The notes beneath the pieces were generated by a model. It was not told the DNA's origin. It searched no databases and saw only the letters and a program-made list of their open reading frames with translations. The position numbers and the translations under genes were made by a program. From DATLZC01 sp037444005 (GTDB taxonomy: Bacteria > Chloroflexota > Dehalococcoidia > DSTF01 > JACRBR01), in the NCBI GenBank assembly GCA_037444005.1, contig JBBING010000023.1, forward strand, positions 1 through 29,241: DNA of 29,241 nt, written 5' to 3'. This document shows positions 15,232 through 23,011 of the stretch, piece by piece (positions within the stretch are counted from its first letter, which is position 1; each line of letters opens with the position of its first letter).

Positions 15232-15839
15232 GCGTCGCTCCCCCAGCGTTCGAGTGCGGCCCGCAGCTTCTGCATGCCCAGGCGGATGCGCGTCTTCACC
15301 GTGCCCAGCGGCAGGCTCAGCCGCTCGGCGACTTCGCTCTGCGTGAGCCCGCCGAAGTACGCGAGCTCGATGGCGAGGCGCTGCTCAGGCGGAAGCGCGC
15401 TGAGCGCCTCGCGGACGGCCTCGCGCTGGCGGACGAGGACGGCGAGGCTGCCGGGGTCGTCGGCTTCGGCCGTCGGCGGGTCGGCCTCCATGGCGCCTGC
15501 GTCGTCGCGGCCCGGACGCCGTCGTACGCGGCGCTCGTCGATCGCCCGGTTACGGGTGACGCTGATGAGCCACGTCGCGAAGCGGCCACGGGCGGCGTCG
15601 AAGAGCGACGGACGGCGCCAGAGCTTCAGGAACACCTCCTGCGCGATGTCCTCGGCGGCGTGGCGGTCTTCGAGGACGCGGTACGCGACGGAGTACACGA
15701 GGTCGCCGTACCGGGCGAACAGCGCCTCGAAGGCGTCGGCGTCGCCGCGGGCGACGCGCGCGGCGAGGTCCTCGTCCCACGGACCGGAATCGTGCACGTT
15801 CCCCGCCCTGGACGGAGCCTGCCGGCGGCGGGCCTCCAT
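15228..15839 (-). CDS. ECF RNA polymerase sigma factor (SigK-like)
   Basis: This protein of up to 203 residues has region 2 (FEALFARYGDLVYSVAYRVL, then RHAAEDIAQEVFLKLWRRP) and region 4 (LPPEQRLAIELAYFGGLTQ, SEVAERLSLPLGTVKTRIRL), joined by a variable linker. ATG 15839 is the outer start; GTG 15797 (VHDSGPWDEDLAARV) is an alternative that fits the family's usual length better. A TACAAT hexamer at 15881-15886 (minus) may be its -10. It is paired with an RskA-like anti-sigma factor. The target genes are not evident; the divergent alpha/beta hydrolase is a candidate only by position. Confidence 0.92.
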   Translation of the reverse strand: MEARRRQAPSRAGNVHDSGPWDEDLAARVARGDADAFEALFARYGDLVYSVAYRVLEDRHAAEDIAQEVFLKLWRRPSLFDAARGRFATWLISVTRNRAIDERRVRRRPGRDDAGAMEADPPTAEADDPGSLAVLVRQREAVREALSALPPEQRLAIELAYFGGLTQSEVAERLSLPLGTVKTRIRLGMQKLRAALERWGSDA

Positions 15840-15880
15840 CCCTGATACGTCTGCGATGCGAGAGCAGATTCGACAGGGCT

Positions 15881-15886
15881 ATTGTA
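15881..15886 (-). promoter_or_regulatory. -10 element upstream of the ECF sigma gene
   Basis: TACAAT on the minus strand would give a leader of about 35 bases to ATG 15839. No consensus -35 is present 17 bp upstream, so an activator or alternative sigma factor may be involved. Confidence 0.35.
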
Positions 15887-15973
15887 GCAGCGGCCGCGCC
15901 CGGCCTCGTTCCGGAGAACCCGGGGTGGCTTGCGGCGGCCCGGCCGGTGTAGCCTACGACCGGCAGGAGGACC

Positions 15974-16927
15974 ATGCGTCGGGGCATCGCGGTCGCGCTG
16001 GGTCTGGTGTCTGCGCCCGTGGTGGCGACGGCGCTCGCGCGCTGGCGCGTGGCGTCGTTCGAGCGGCTGGACGAGCGCGACCTGCGTTTGGGCTCGACGG
16101 TCGCCACGAGCGACGGCGTCCTGCATTATGTGGAGCGCGGGGCCGGCGAGCCGCTGCTCCTCATCCACGGCCTCGGCGCCTCCATCTTCACCTTCCGGCG
16201 CAACATCGACGATCTGGCGCGGAGCTTCCGGGTCATCGCGGTGGACCTTGCGGGGTTCGGCGGCTCGTCGCGTTCGGTCCGCGACTACTCACAGGAGGCC
16301 CACGCGCGGCGGCTCGTCGAGCTCATGGACGCGCTGGCGATTCCGCGGGCGCACGTGCTCGGGCACTCCATGGGGGGAGCGGTGGCGCTGCGCCTCGCGG
16401 CGCGATGGCCCGAGCGCGTGATGCGCCTGGTGCTGGTGGCGCCGGCACCGCCCGACATGATGCGCGCGGGCGCCCTCGTGACGACGCTGCTGCGGCCGTT
16501 CTTCCCGCTGTTCGGGTTGCTCTACCACAGTCGGCGGTTCCGACGCCGCACGCTCCGGTCCGCCTTCCACGACCCCGCGCGCATGATGACGGACGAGGTG
16601 CTCGACGGATACTGGGGCGCGGCGCGGGTGCGCGGACATCTCGAGGCGCTGTCCCGCCTGATGGCGGATCGCCGCAAGGACCCGCCGGTCGATCTCGCGA
16701 AGGTGACGACGCCCACGCTCATCCTCTGGGGCGCGTCGGACACGTGGCTGCGGCCGGCGCTGGGAGAGCGGCTGGCGGCGCAGCTTCCGGACGCCCGGCT
16801 CGTAATCATCCCCGAGGCCGGCCATCTGCTTCCGGAGGAGCGGCCGGACGAGTTCGTGGCGCACGTGGAGGCGTTCCTCAGCGGGCGCGAGGCACCCCTC
16901 TCGCATTCGGAGACGGGGCCCCGGTAG
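15974..16927 (+). CDS. Alpha/beta-fold hydrolase
   Basis: This 317-residue protein has a hydrophobic N-terminal segment (GIAVALGLVSAPVVATALA) that could anchor it to the membrane. The hydrolase core has oxyanion-hole LLLIHGLGASIF (His65-Gly66), nucleophile elbow VLGHSMGGAVALRLA (Ser132), acid Asp256 in ILWGASDTWL and His284 in IPEAGHLLPEERP, so the triad is complete. The substrate is unknown; esterase, lipase, haloperoxidase-like and dehalogenase-like enzymes share these motifs. AGGAGG four to five bases before ATG 15974 sets the start. It is transcribed divergently from the ECF sigma/anti-sigma pair. Confidence 0.88.
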   Translation: MRRGIAVALGLVSAPVVATALARWRVASFERLDERDLRLGSTVATSDGVLHYVERGAGEPLLLIHGLGASIFTFRRNIDDLARSFRVIAVDLAGFGGSSRSVRDYSQEAHARRLVELMDALAIPRAHVLGHSMGGAVALRLAARWPERVMRLVLVAPAPPDMMRAGALVTTLLRPFFPLFGLLYHSRRFRRRTLRSAFHDPARMMTDEVLDGYWGAARVRGHLEALSRLMADRRKDPPVDLAKVTTPTLILWGASDTWLRPALGERLAAQLPDARLVIIPEAGHLLPEERPDEFVAHVEAFLSGREAPLSHSETGPR

Positions 16928-17043
16928 GGACACTTGGCCTATCTTTCCTGTCTTTCCGGCACGGCCATTGCGCCAACGCTTGGGACACACTACCATCGCC
17001 ACGGTTCGGGCGTTAGTTAGGCAAGCGCCCGCTAAGCGTACGT

Positions 17044-18009
17044 ATGCATCAGTACGTCATCCGCAGGGTCTTGCTGGCCGTCCCCACCATCTTCCTGGTG
17101 GTGACGTTGACCTTCCTCGCGACGCACGTCCAGCCCGACTACGCCGAGCGTTCGCTGGCGGCGGGCTACTCCCAGGGCGGCGATCGCGAGAAGGCGCTCG
17201 AGCAGGTGCGGAAGAGCCTCGGCACCGACCGCCCCCTGCACGTCCAGTACGGCGATTATCTCCTCGACGTCCTGAAGGGCGACTTCGGGCGTTCCTTCCT
17301 GACCAAGAACTCGGTCATGAGCGAGCTCGGCGAGCGCCTGGCGCCCTCGGTCGAGCTCGGCGTTCTGCAGATCGCCCTCGGACTGCTCATCAGCGTGCCC
17401 ATCGGCATCATTTCCGCCGTCAAGCAAGACACCTGGATCGACTACCTCCTCCGATTCGTCGCCGTTCTCGGCCTCGCGATTCCGTCGTTCTACCTCGCGA
17501 CCATCGCGTCGCTCGTCGCGTTCCGATGGCTGAGCTTCTCGCCGCCCCTCGTGACGACGGCCTACCGCGAGTTGTGGGAGGACCCCGTCGCGAATCTGCA
17601 GATGATGGCGCTCCCCGCCATCGCAGGGGCGTTCTCCATCGGCGCCGTCATCATGCGGCTCCTCCGCTCGCAGTTGCTCGAGGTGCTCCGCCAGGACTAT
17701 GTGCGCACGGCGGCGGCGAAAGGCCTCGCGAATCGGGTGATCATCTTCCGGCACGTGCTCAAGAACGCGCTCATCCCGGTGGTGACGGTGCTGGGGCTGC
17801 TGGTGGCGACCCTCTTCTCCGGGCAGGTAGTGCTGGAGCAGATGTTCAGCATCCCTGGCGTGGGGCTCTTCCTCGTGACCTCGCTGCAGCAGAACGACTT
17901 CCCCGTGGTCCAGGGCATCGTGCTGCTGGTGGGCATCCTTCTGGTGACGACGAATCTCGTGGTCGACCTGGCGTACGCCTGGCTCGACCCGCGGATCAGG
18001 TACAGCTAG
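17044..18009 (+). CDS. Peptide/nickel-type ABC transporter permease (DppB/OppB family), system 1
   Basis: This 321-residue protein has about six membrane segments. It begins MHQYVIRRVLLAVPTIFLVV, the standard DppB start. The coupling (EAA) loop is RSQLLEVLRQDYVRTAAAKG, followed by HVLKNALIPVVTVLGLL; the end is LVVDLAYAWLDPRIRYS. The first extracytoplasmic loop (YAERSLAAGYSQGGDREKAL) lacks the usual PGDP sequence and is unusual. No convincing Shine-Dalgarno or promoter was seen in the 116-base gap upstream. The gene is followed nine bases later by its partner permease and then by a binding protein. No ATP-binding subunits are nearby. Confidence 0.93.
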   Translation: MHQYVIRRVLLAVPTIFLVVTLTFLATHVQPDYAERSLAAGYSQGGDREKALEQVRKSLGTDRPLHVQYGDYLLDVLKGDFGRSFLTKNSVMSELGERLAPSVELGVLQIALGLLISVPIGIISAVKQDTWIDYLLRFVAVLGLAIPSFYLATIASLVAFRWLSFSPPLVTTAYRELWEDPVANLQMMALPAIAGAFSIGAVIMRLLRSQLLEVLRQDYVRTAAAKGLANRVIIFRHVLKNALIPVVTVLGLLVATLFSGQVVLEQMFSIPGVGLFLVTSLQQNDFPVVQGIVLLVGILLVTTNLVVDLAYAWLDPRIRYS

Positions 18010-18018
18010 AGGACGGCG

Positions 18019-18975
18019 GTGACGCAGGCGATCGATTCCGGACGGGTAGCGGTCACGGCGGAAGACTGGGCGCTCCGGGCGCGCCCCGCGATCTTCACGA
18101 CCGTGCGGCGGTTCGTGGTGCGCAAGCCGCTCGGCGCTCTGGGGCTCCTGTTCATCTTCATCGTCGCCGCCGCCGGCGTCGCCGCGCCCGTGGTGGCCCG
18201 CTATGACCCTGAGCGGCCGTTCCAGAGCGTGAATCCCGATTACAACCCTGACGACCCCTTCTCAGCGCCGTCGCCCACGAAGCTCGCCAAGTCCGAGGCT
18301 CCTTCGTGGGAGCACTGGTTCGGCACCGACGCCGCCGGGCGCGATACGTGGTCGCGCGTGGTCTGGGGCGCCCGGCGCTCCCTGAGTGTGGGCGTCCTCG
18401 CGCTGCTCATCTCGACGGCCGCAGGCACGTTTCTGGGCGTGGTCTCGGCCTTCTTCGGAGGCTGGTTCGACACCCTCATGCAGCGCCTGATGGACGCGAT
18501 TCAGGCGTTTCCCGCGTTGCTGATCCTGCTGCTCCTCGCGACGCTCACCGAGCCGACCATCACCAGCATGATCCTGGCGCTGGGGTTCATCGGCATCACG
18601 CAGGTGTCGCGCATCGTGCGCGGGAGCGTGCTGGCGCTCAGGGAGACGCCGTACGTCGAGGCGGCGCGGGTTATCGGGTGCTCCGACTGGCGCATCATGG
18701 CGCTGCATATTTTGCCGAACGTCGCTGCGCCCATCATCGTCGTCTTCACCATCGGTATCGGGTCCGTAATCATCGCCGAGGCGAGCCTCTCGTTCCTCGG
18801 CGTGGCGCCGCCGGGTATCTCGTGGGGCGACACGCTGAACGAGGGCCGGCGCTTCGTGTACTCGTCACCGTGGCAGGCGCTGTTCAGCGGCGCCGCCATC
18901 ACCATGGCCGTGCTCGGGTTCAACCTCGCGGGCGACGCGCTCCGCGATGTGCTGGACCCGCGCCTCAGAGTGTGA
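18019..18975 (+). CDS. Peptide/nickel-type ABC transporter permease (DppC/OppC family), system 1
   Basis: This 318-residue protein has a cytoplasmic N-terminal stretch, a first membrane segment at about 42-62, an extracytoplasmic loop ending HWFGTDAAGRDTWSRVVWGA (the characteristic GTDxxGRD motif), five further segments and the coupling loop YVEAARVIGCSDWRIMALHI. It ends FNLAGDALRDVLDPRLRV. The start is GTG 18019, nine bases after the first permease. It forms the heterodimeric channel with the preceding gene and presumably takes substrate from the lipoprotein encoded next. Confidence 0.93.
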   Translation: MTQAIDSGRVAVTAEDWALRARPAIFTTVRRFVVRKPLGALGLLFIFIVAAAGVAAPVVARYDPERPFQSVNPDYNPDDPFSAPSPTKLAKSEAPSWEHWFGTDAAGRDTWSRVVWGARRSLSVGVLALLISTAAGTFLGVVSAFFGGWFDTLMQRLMDAIQAFPALLILLLLATLTEPTITSMILALGFIGITQVSRIVRGSVLALRETPYVEAARVIGCSDWRIMALHILPNVAAPIIVVFTIGIGSVIIAEASLSFLGVAPPGISWGDTLNEGRRFVYSSPWQALFSGAAITMAVLGFNLAGDALRDVLDPRLRV

Positions 18976-19045
18976 CGTCGTTCGCGCTCCAGCGGCCCCA
19001 TCTCGAGTCGCCACGAACCAGCAGGAGGAAGGAAGGGAGCAAACG

Positions 19046-20920
19046 ATGCCTGACGGAGGATACTGGCAGCGGTTACAGGCGCGGCGGCTGTCGCGTCGCA
19101 AGCTGCTCGGCGGCGCCGCCCTGGCCGGCGCGGGGGCGGTGGTCGCGGCCGCATGCGGCGGTGGCGGCGGCGAGGAGGGGGGAGGACGGACGCCTTCGCC
19201 CGCCGGCAGCCCCACGCCGGTCGGCGGCGCTCTCGAGCCGGTCGGCCCGAACGGACGGGGCGGCGTCGTCCGCTACTTCGGCTTCGACGCCCTCCCCCTC
19301 GACACGCGGGACCCGCACCAGACGCAGTTCGGGCCGATGTACGCGATGCACTCCGTCGTCTTCGCGAAGATCCTGTCGTTCGATGACGAGGTGCACGAAA
19401 TCATGCGGCCCGACCTCTCGGCGGCGCCGGACGGCGGGCCCGGCATGCCGGAACAGCCCGACGAGCTCACCTACATCATCCGCATCCGGCCGAACGCCAC
19501 CTGGCACGACACGCCGGCGATCCGGGCGAACTTCCCCACGCTGGCGGGCCGGCCGGTGACGGCGGAGGACGTGAAGTACAGCATCGAGCGGCAGCTCAAC
19601 ACTGCGAGCCCGCGCAGCGCCCTGTACTACCGCCGGGGCCACTACGACCAGATCGACGCGATGGAGGTCGTGGACGAGAAGACGCTGCGCATCCGCATGA
19701 AGTCGCCGGTGTCGCCGTTCCTCGCGTTTCTGGCCGATCCCAACGGCGCCATCGTGGCCCGCGAGACCGTCGACGACAACGACGAGATGAACGAGGACAA
19801 GCGGATGGTCGGCGCGGGGCCGTTCATCCTCGACAAGATGGAGCCCCTCAACGTCGTCCGTGTGGTCCGGAACCCGAAGTGGCACGCCGCCGACGACAAC
19901 CCGGACGGCGTCGGCACGGGCCGCCCGTTCATCGACGCGTACGAGGCCATCTGGACGCCCCAGAACGACCAGGTCGTCGAGCAGGCCTTCAAGTCGAAGC
20001 AGATCGACTCGACGGGGTTCGACGACGAGAAAAACTTCAACCGCGTGCGGCAGGAGCTGGGCGACCGGGTGCTGTACACGCGGGGCGTGGGCACGGCCGG
20101 GGCGGTGAACTCGCGCATCTTCACCGGGAGCCCGCCGTTCAACGACCCACGCGCGCGCAAGGCGGTGCACTGGGTGCTCGACCGCCACATCATGGGACAG
20201 CAGCTCTTCGGGAACCGCTGGCGCGTCAACGGTCCCGTGGCCTGGCCCATGGTCATGTGGGCGCTGCCGCAGGACGAGCTGCTCTCGCGCCCGGGCTACC
20301 GCACCGGCGCCGACCGCGATCAGGACATCGCGGAAGCGAAGAAACTCTGGGACGCCGCGACGGGCGGCGAAGTGAAGTCCATCAAGGTCGTGGTGGCCGG
20401 CATCCCGGCGTACATCCCGGACACGCTGCTGCCCTCCATCGACCGAATGCTGCAGGAGACGCTGGGCGTGAAGCTCGACGCCGAGGTCGACCCTGCGGGC
20501 TACACGCGGTTGGGCGAGTGCTTGCTCGCGAACAGTATCGGCGGTCCGGGAGGCTGCATCTTCACCCTGGGGTACGACAACGGCTGGGTCGACCTCGACG
20601 ACTGGGTCTACCCGTACTACCACAGCAAGGGAACGAAGAACTCGTTCGGCCTGTCGGACCCGGATCTGGACCGCCTGCTGGAGCAGCAGCGGCAGGAGTT
20701 CGACAACGAGAAGCGCCGCGAGATCGGGTTCGAGATCCAGAGGCGGTTGCTGGACGACATCGTGGTGCGCCTGGACTACATCAGCGCGTGGGGCGAGAGC
20801 CTGCGCTGGCCCTACTTCAAGAACCCGCCGCCGCCGCGCACCTGGTTCGGGTACAACCACTCGTTCGCGAACACGTGGCTCGACAAGGACGACCCGAGCT
20901 GGTCGGGGCGCCCTTCCTGA
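19046..20920 (+). CDS. Family 5 solute-binding lipoprotein, system 1 (Tat-type signal)
   Basis: This 624-residue binding protein of the DppA/OppA/NikA family is somewhat longer than usual. The N-terminus YWQRLQARRLSRRKLLGG contains a twin-arginine motif (Arg17-Arg18), followed by a lipobox ending AAAC (Cys37) and a Gly/Glu/Pro linker. The binding domain has PVTAEDVKYSIERQLN (lobe start), MVGAGPFILDKMEPLNVVRV and NDPRARKAVHWVLDRHIMG, all typical. Export as a folded, lipidated protein is inferred. ATG 19046 is preceded by GGAAGGGAG. The ligand (peptide, metal complex or sugar oligomer) cannot be assigned. It follows its permeases, the reverse of the order in system 2. Confidence 0.92.
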   Translation: MPDGGYWQRLQARRLSRRKLLGGAALAGAGAVVAAACGGGGGEEGGGRTPSPAGSPTPVGGALEPVGPNGRGGVVRYFGFDALPLDTRDPHQTQFGPMYAMHSVVFAKILSFDDEVHEIMRPDLSAAPDGGPGMPEQPDELTYIIRIRPNATWHDTPAIRANFPTLAGRPVTAEDVKYSIERQLNTASPRSALYYRRGHYDQIDAMEVVDEKTLRIRMKSPVSPFLAFLADPNGAIVARETVDDNDEMNEDKRMVGAGPFILDKMEPLNVVRVVRNPKWHAADDNPDGVGTGRPFIDAYEAIWTPQNDQVVEQAFKSKQIDSTGFDDEKNFNRVRQELGDRVLYTRGVGTAGAVNSRIFTGSPPFNDPRARKAVHWVLDRHIMGQQLFGNRWRVNGPVAWPMVMWALPQDELLSRPGYRTGADRDQDIAEAKKLWDAATGGEVKSIKVVVAGIPAYIPDTLLPSIDRMLQETLGVKLDAEVDPAGYTRLGECLLANSIGGPGGCIFTLGYDNGWVDLDDWVYPYYHSKGTKNSFGLSDPDLDRLLEQQRQEFDNEKRREIGFEIQRRLLDDIVVRLDYISAWGESLRWPYFKNPPPPRTWFGYNHSFANTWLDKDDPSWSGRPS

Positions 20921-20948
20921 GCCGAGATCGCGCCACACAACAGCGAGA

Positions 20949-20970
20949 GGAGACGGCCGCGGCCGTCTCC
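20949..20970 (+). terminator. Perfect 22-bp palindrome after binding-protein gene 1
   Basis: The 11 bases GGAGACGGCCG are followed by their exact reverse complement, beginning 28 bases after the stop of system 1. As RNA it would fold into a 9-bp stem with a CGCG loop. No T-run follows, so it may act as an mRNA-stabilising or processing structure, or as a Rho-aided end, rather than a classical intrinsic terminator. Confidence 0.5.
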
Positions 20971-20994
20971 CCTGCGTATCTTCACGTGAGAAGG

Positions 20995-21023
20995 TTGAAA
21001 CCGTCGCCCGGAACGGGTACTGT
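20995..21023 (+). promoter_or_regulatory. Promoter of transporter system 2
   Basis: TTGAAA (20995-21000), a 17-bp spacer and TACTGT (21018-21023) form a good housekeeping promoter. Transcription would start near 21030, leaving a leader of about 160 bases before ATG 21193. The leader contains a CCGGGG/CCCCGG stem at 21124-21140 and ends in a strong Shine-Dalgarno (GGAGGGAG). A second, weaker -10 (TATCAT, 21086-21091) lies inside it. Confidence 0.6.
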
Positions 21024-21192
21024 ACGTGCCGGGCGGGGCCTCCGAGGGCATCGGAAGGCACATCGCGTCCTGGCGGCGCCGGGAGTATCATAGTGGCCGG
21101 TGTCGTGCGTGACAGAGGGGGTTCCGGGGAGCGGCCCCGGTGGCGCGCGGCGTCCGAGTGTCCGTGCGCGAGTTCCGTAGGAGGGAGAATCC

Positions 21193-22962
21193 ATGCAAGG
21201 ACGTTCCTTCTGGGACAGGTACGCCCAGCAGCGGTTGAGCCGCCGCCGGGCGCTGCAACTGGCGGCCGTCGGAGGCGGCGGTCTCGCCTTCGCTGCCGCC
21301 TGTGGAGGAGGTGAGGAGGGCGAAGAGACGCCGACGGCGGCGTCGCCCACCGCCGTGTCCGAAGGCCAGCCGAAGCCCGGTGGCGTGCTCCACGGGACCG
21401 TCAGCCTGGTGCTGGGCTACGATCCCATCAAGGCGACGACGTTCCTCACCCACGCCCTCGCGTCGTACTGCTACAGCCGCCTGCTGCGCTACAAGACGAC
21501 CATCGGCGAGCTGCCACAGGAAGACTGGTACAGCGTCCAGCCCGAGCTGGCGTCGGAATGGGAAAACCCCGACGCCACCACGTTCATCTTCACCATCCAC
21601 CCCGAGGCGACCTGGCACCCCGTCGACCCCGTCAACGGACGGAAGGTCACGGCGAGCGACATCGTCTACGCCTGGGAGCTCTATCAGTCGGTGTCGCCGA
21701 ACCGGAACAACCTGGGCTCGGTGGTCGATTCCGTGGAGGCGTCGGCGGACGACACGAAGGTCACGTTCAAGCTCAAGCAGCCGTTCGGGCTCTTCCTGAA
21801 CCGCCTGGCGTCGTTCCAGGACCTCTGGATCATGCCGCGCGAGCTCATCGAGACGGACGGCGACGGCGAGAAGCGGATGGTGGGTTCGGGGCCGTTCATG
21901 CTCGACCCGTCGAGCCGGCGTGACGTGAGCCTCATCTACAAGAAGAACCCGAACTACTGGGAGAAGGACGCCAACGGCAACCAGCTCCCGTACCTGGACG
22001 GCGTCGAGCTCGCGCTGCTGGGCGACGTGAACCAGGTGCTCACGCAGTTCGCCGCGGGCAACCTGGACACGATCTCGGTGCCGCCGCAGCTCCTGGACGC
22101 GTTCCGCAACGAGAACCCGAACGCTATCGTCGACGTGGCCCTGCGCAACATCCTCAACTTCTTCTACTTCGAGGCGGCGACGTACACGGCGAACAAGCCG
22201 CCCTTCAACGACGTGCGCGTCCGCCGGGCGCTCTCGATGACCCTGAACCGCGACGAGCTGCTCGATGTCGCCTCGCCCGAAGGCGGCGAGTGGCCGAACA
22301 TCATCAACGCGGGCATGGGCGCCCGCTGGTGGCTCGACCCGCGGGGGCCCGACATCGGCGACCCCGGGAAGTGGTACCAGCACAACCTGGACGAGGCCAA
22401 GGCGCTGCTCTCCGCGGCCGGCTTCCCCGACGGCTTCAACGTGAACGTGCACTTCAGCAGCAGCGTCTACACGACCATCGTCCCCTACTACGACCTCGTG
22501 CGGCAGGTGCTCGGCACGGCGCTGGCTCCGGCGGGCATCCGGATCGCCGAAGTGCCCGAGGAGTACGGCGTCTACATCACGACCACGTTCGTCAATGGCC
22601 CATCGGAGGGGATGGCCTTCGGACTGGAGTCGGTCTTCACCGACGTGGGCATGTACCTGGCGAACATGTTCAAGCCGAAGGACGCGGGCGGCGGCCGCAA
22701 CCACTCGAGTGTGAGCGACCCCGAGCTGGTCCGGATGATCGACGACATGCTGCAGGAGACCGACCCGGAGGCGCTGCAGGAGAAGAACTTCGACATCCAG
22801 CGGTACGTGTCGGACCAGATGTACTACGTGCCCATCGTGACGCCGTACGAAGCCGGCGCTCGGCAGCCCTGGGTGAAGGGCGCGGTGAACGTGACCGGCC
22901 CGACCACGTACGCCGTGGGCACGGAGGGGGCGCTCACGGTCTGGCTAGACAAGCAGGCGTAA
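21193..22962 (+). CDS. Family 5 solute-binding lipoprotein, system 2 (Tat-type signal)
   Basis: This 589-residue binding protein has an N-terminus (FWDRYAQQRLSRRRALQ) matching that of system 1. It has a twin-arginine motif at Arg17-Arg18, lipidated Cys37 after AFAA, and a Glu/Thr/Pro/Ala linker. The domain shows KVTASDIVYAWELYQSVSPN, MVGSGPFMLDPSSRRDVSLI and NDVRVRRALSMTLNRDELLD, as expected for DppA/OppA-type proteins. It is only distantly similar to the system 1 protein over the body, so a different ligand is likely. It is expressed from its own promoter. A strong hairpin follows it, which should give more binding protein than permease. Confidence 0.92.
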   Translation: MQGRSFWDRYAQQRLSRRRALQLAAVGGGGLAFAAACGGGEEGEETPTAASPTAVSEGQPKPGGVLHGTVSLVLGYDPIKATTFLTHALASYCYSRLLRYKTTIGELPQEDWYSVQPELASEWENPDATTFIFTIHPEATWHPVDPVNGRKVTASDIVYAWELYQSVSPNRNNLGSVVDSVEASADDTKVTFKLKQPFGLFLNRLASFQDLWIMPRELIETDGDGEKRMVGSGPFMLDPSSRRDVSLIYKKNPNYWEKDANGNQLPYLDGVELALLGDVNQVLTQFAAGNLDTISVPPQLLDAFRNENPNAIVDVALRNILNFFYFEAATYTANKPPFNDVRVRRALSMTLNRDELLDVASPEGGEWPNIINAGMGARWWLDPRGPDIGDPGKWYQHNLDEAKALLSAAGFPDGFNVNVHFSSSVYTTIVPYYDLVRQVLGTALAPAGIRIAEVPEEYGVYITTTFVNGPSEGMAFGLESVFTDVGMYLANMFKPKDAGGGRNHSSVSDPELVRMIDDMLQETDPEALQEKNFDIQRYVSDQMYYVPIVTPYEAGARQPWVKGAVNVTGPTTYAVGTEGALTVWLDKQA

Positions 22963-22972
22963 GGTACAACGT

Positions 22973-23003
22973 ACGGGGCGGGGAGCGGATCACCCCGCCC
23001 CGT
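22973..23003 (+). terminator. Attenuating hairpin between binding protein 2 and its permeases
   Basis: ACGGGGCGGGG (22973-22983) pairs perfectly with CCCCGCCCCGT (22993-23003) across a 9-base loop and is followed by TCTTTG. It sits ten bases after the stop and eight bases before the next ATG. It probably ends most transcripts and lets a fraction read through to the permeases, as in many oppA-type operons. It also leaves no room for a Shine-Dalgarno for the permease gene. Confidence 0.75.
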
Positions 23004-23011
23004 TCTTTGCG

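Noticed and set aside
18971..18986. CRP/FNR-like TGTGACGTCGTTCGCG before binding-protein gene 1
   Set aside because: It lacks the TGTGATC half seen in the other sites, overlaps a stop codon and has no -10 at 21-22 bp.
20977..20992. Second parS candidate (CTTCACGTGAGAAG)
   Set aside because: Only the central CACGTG and a few flanking bases match. Several core positions differ, so ParB binding is unlikely.
19073..21091. 672-codon minus-strand frame opposite binding protein 1
   Set aside because: It is the antisense shadow of a clear DppA-type gene, with no recognisable domain.
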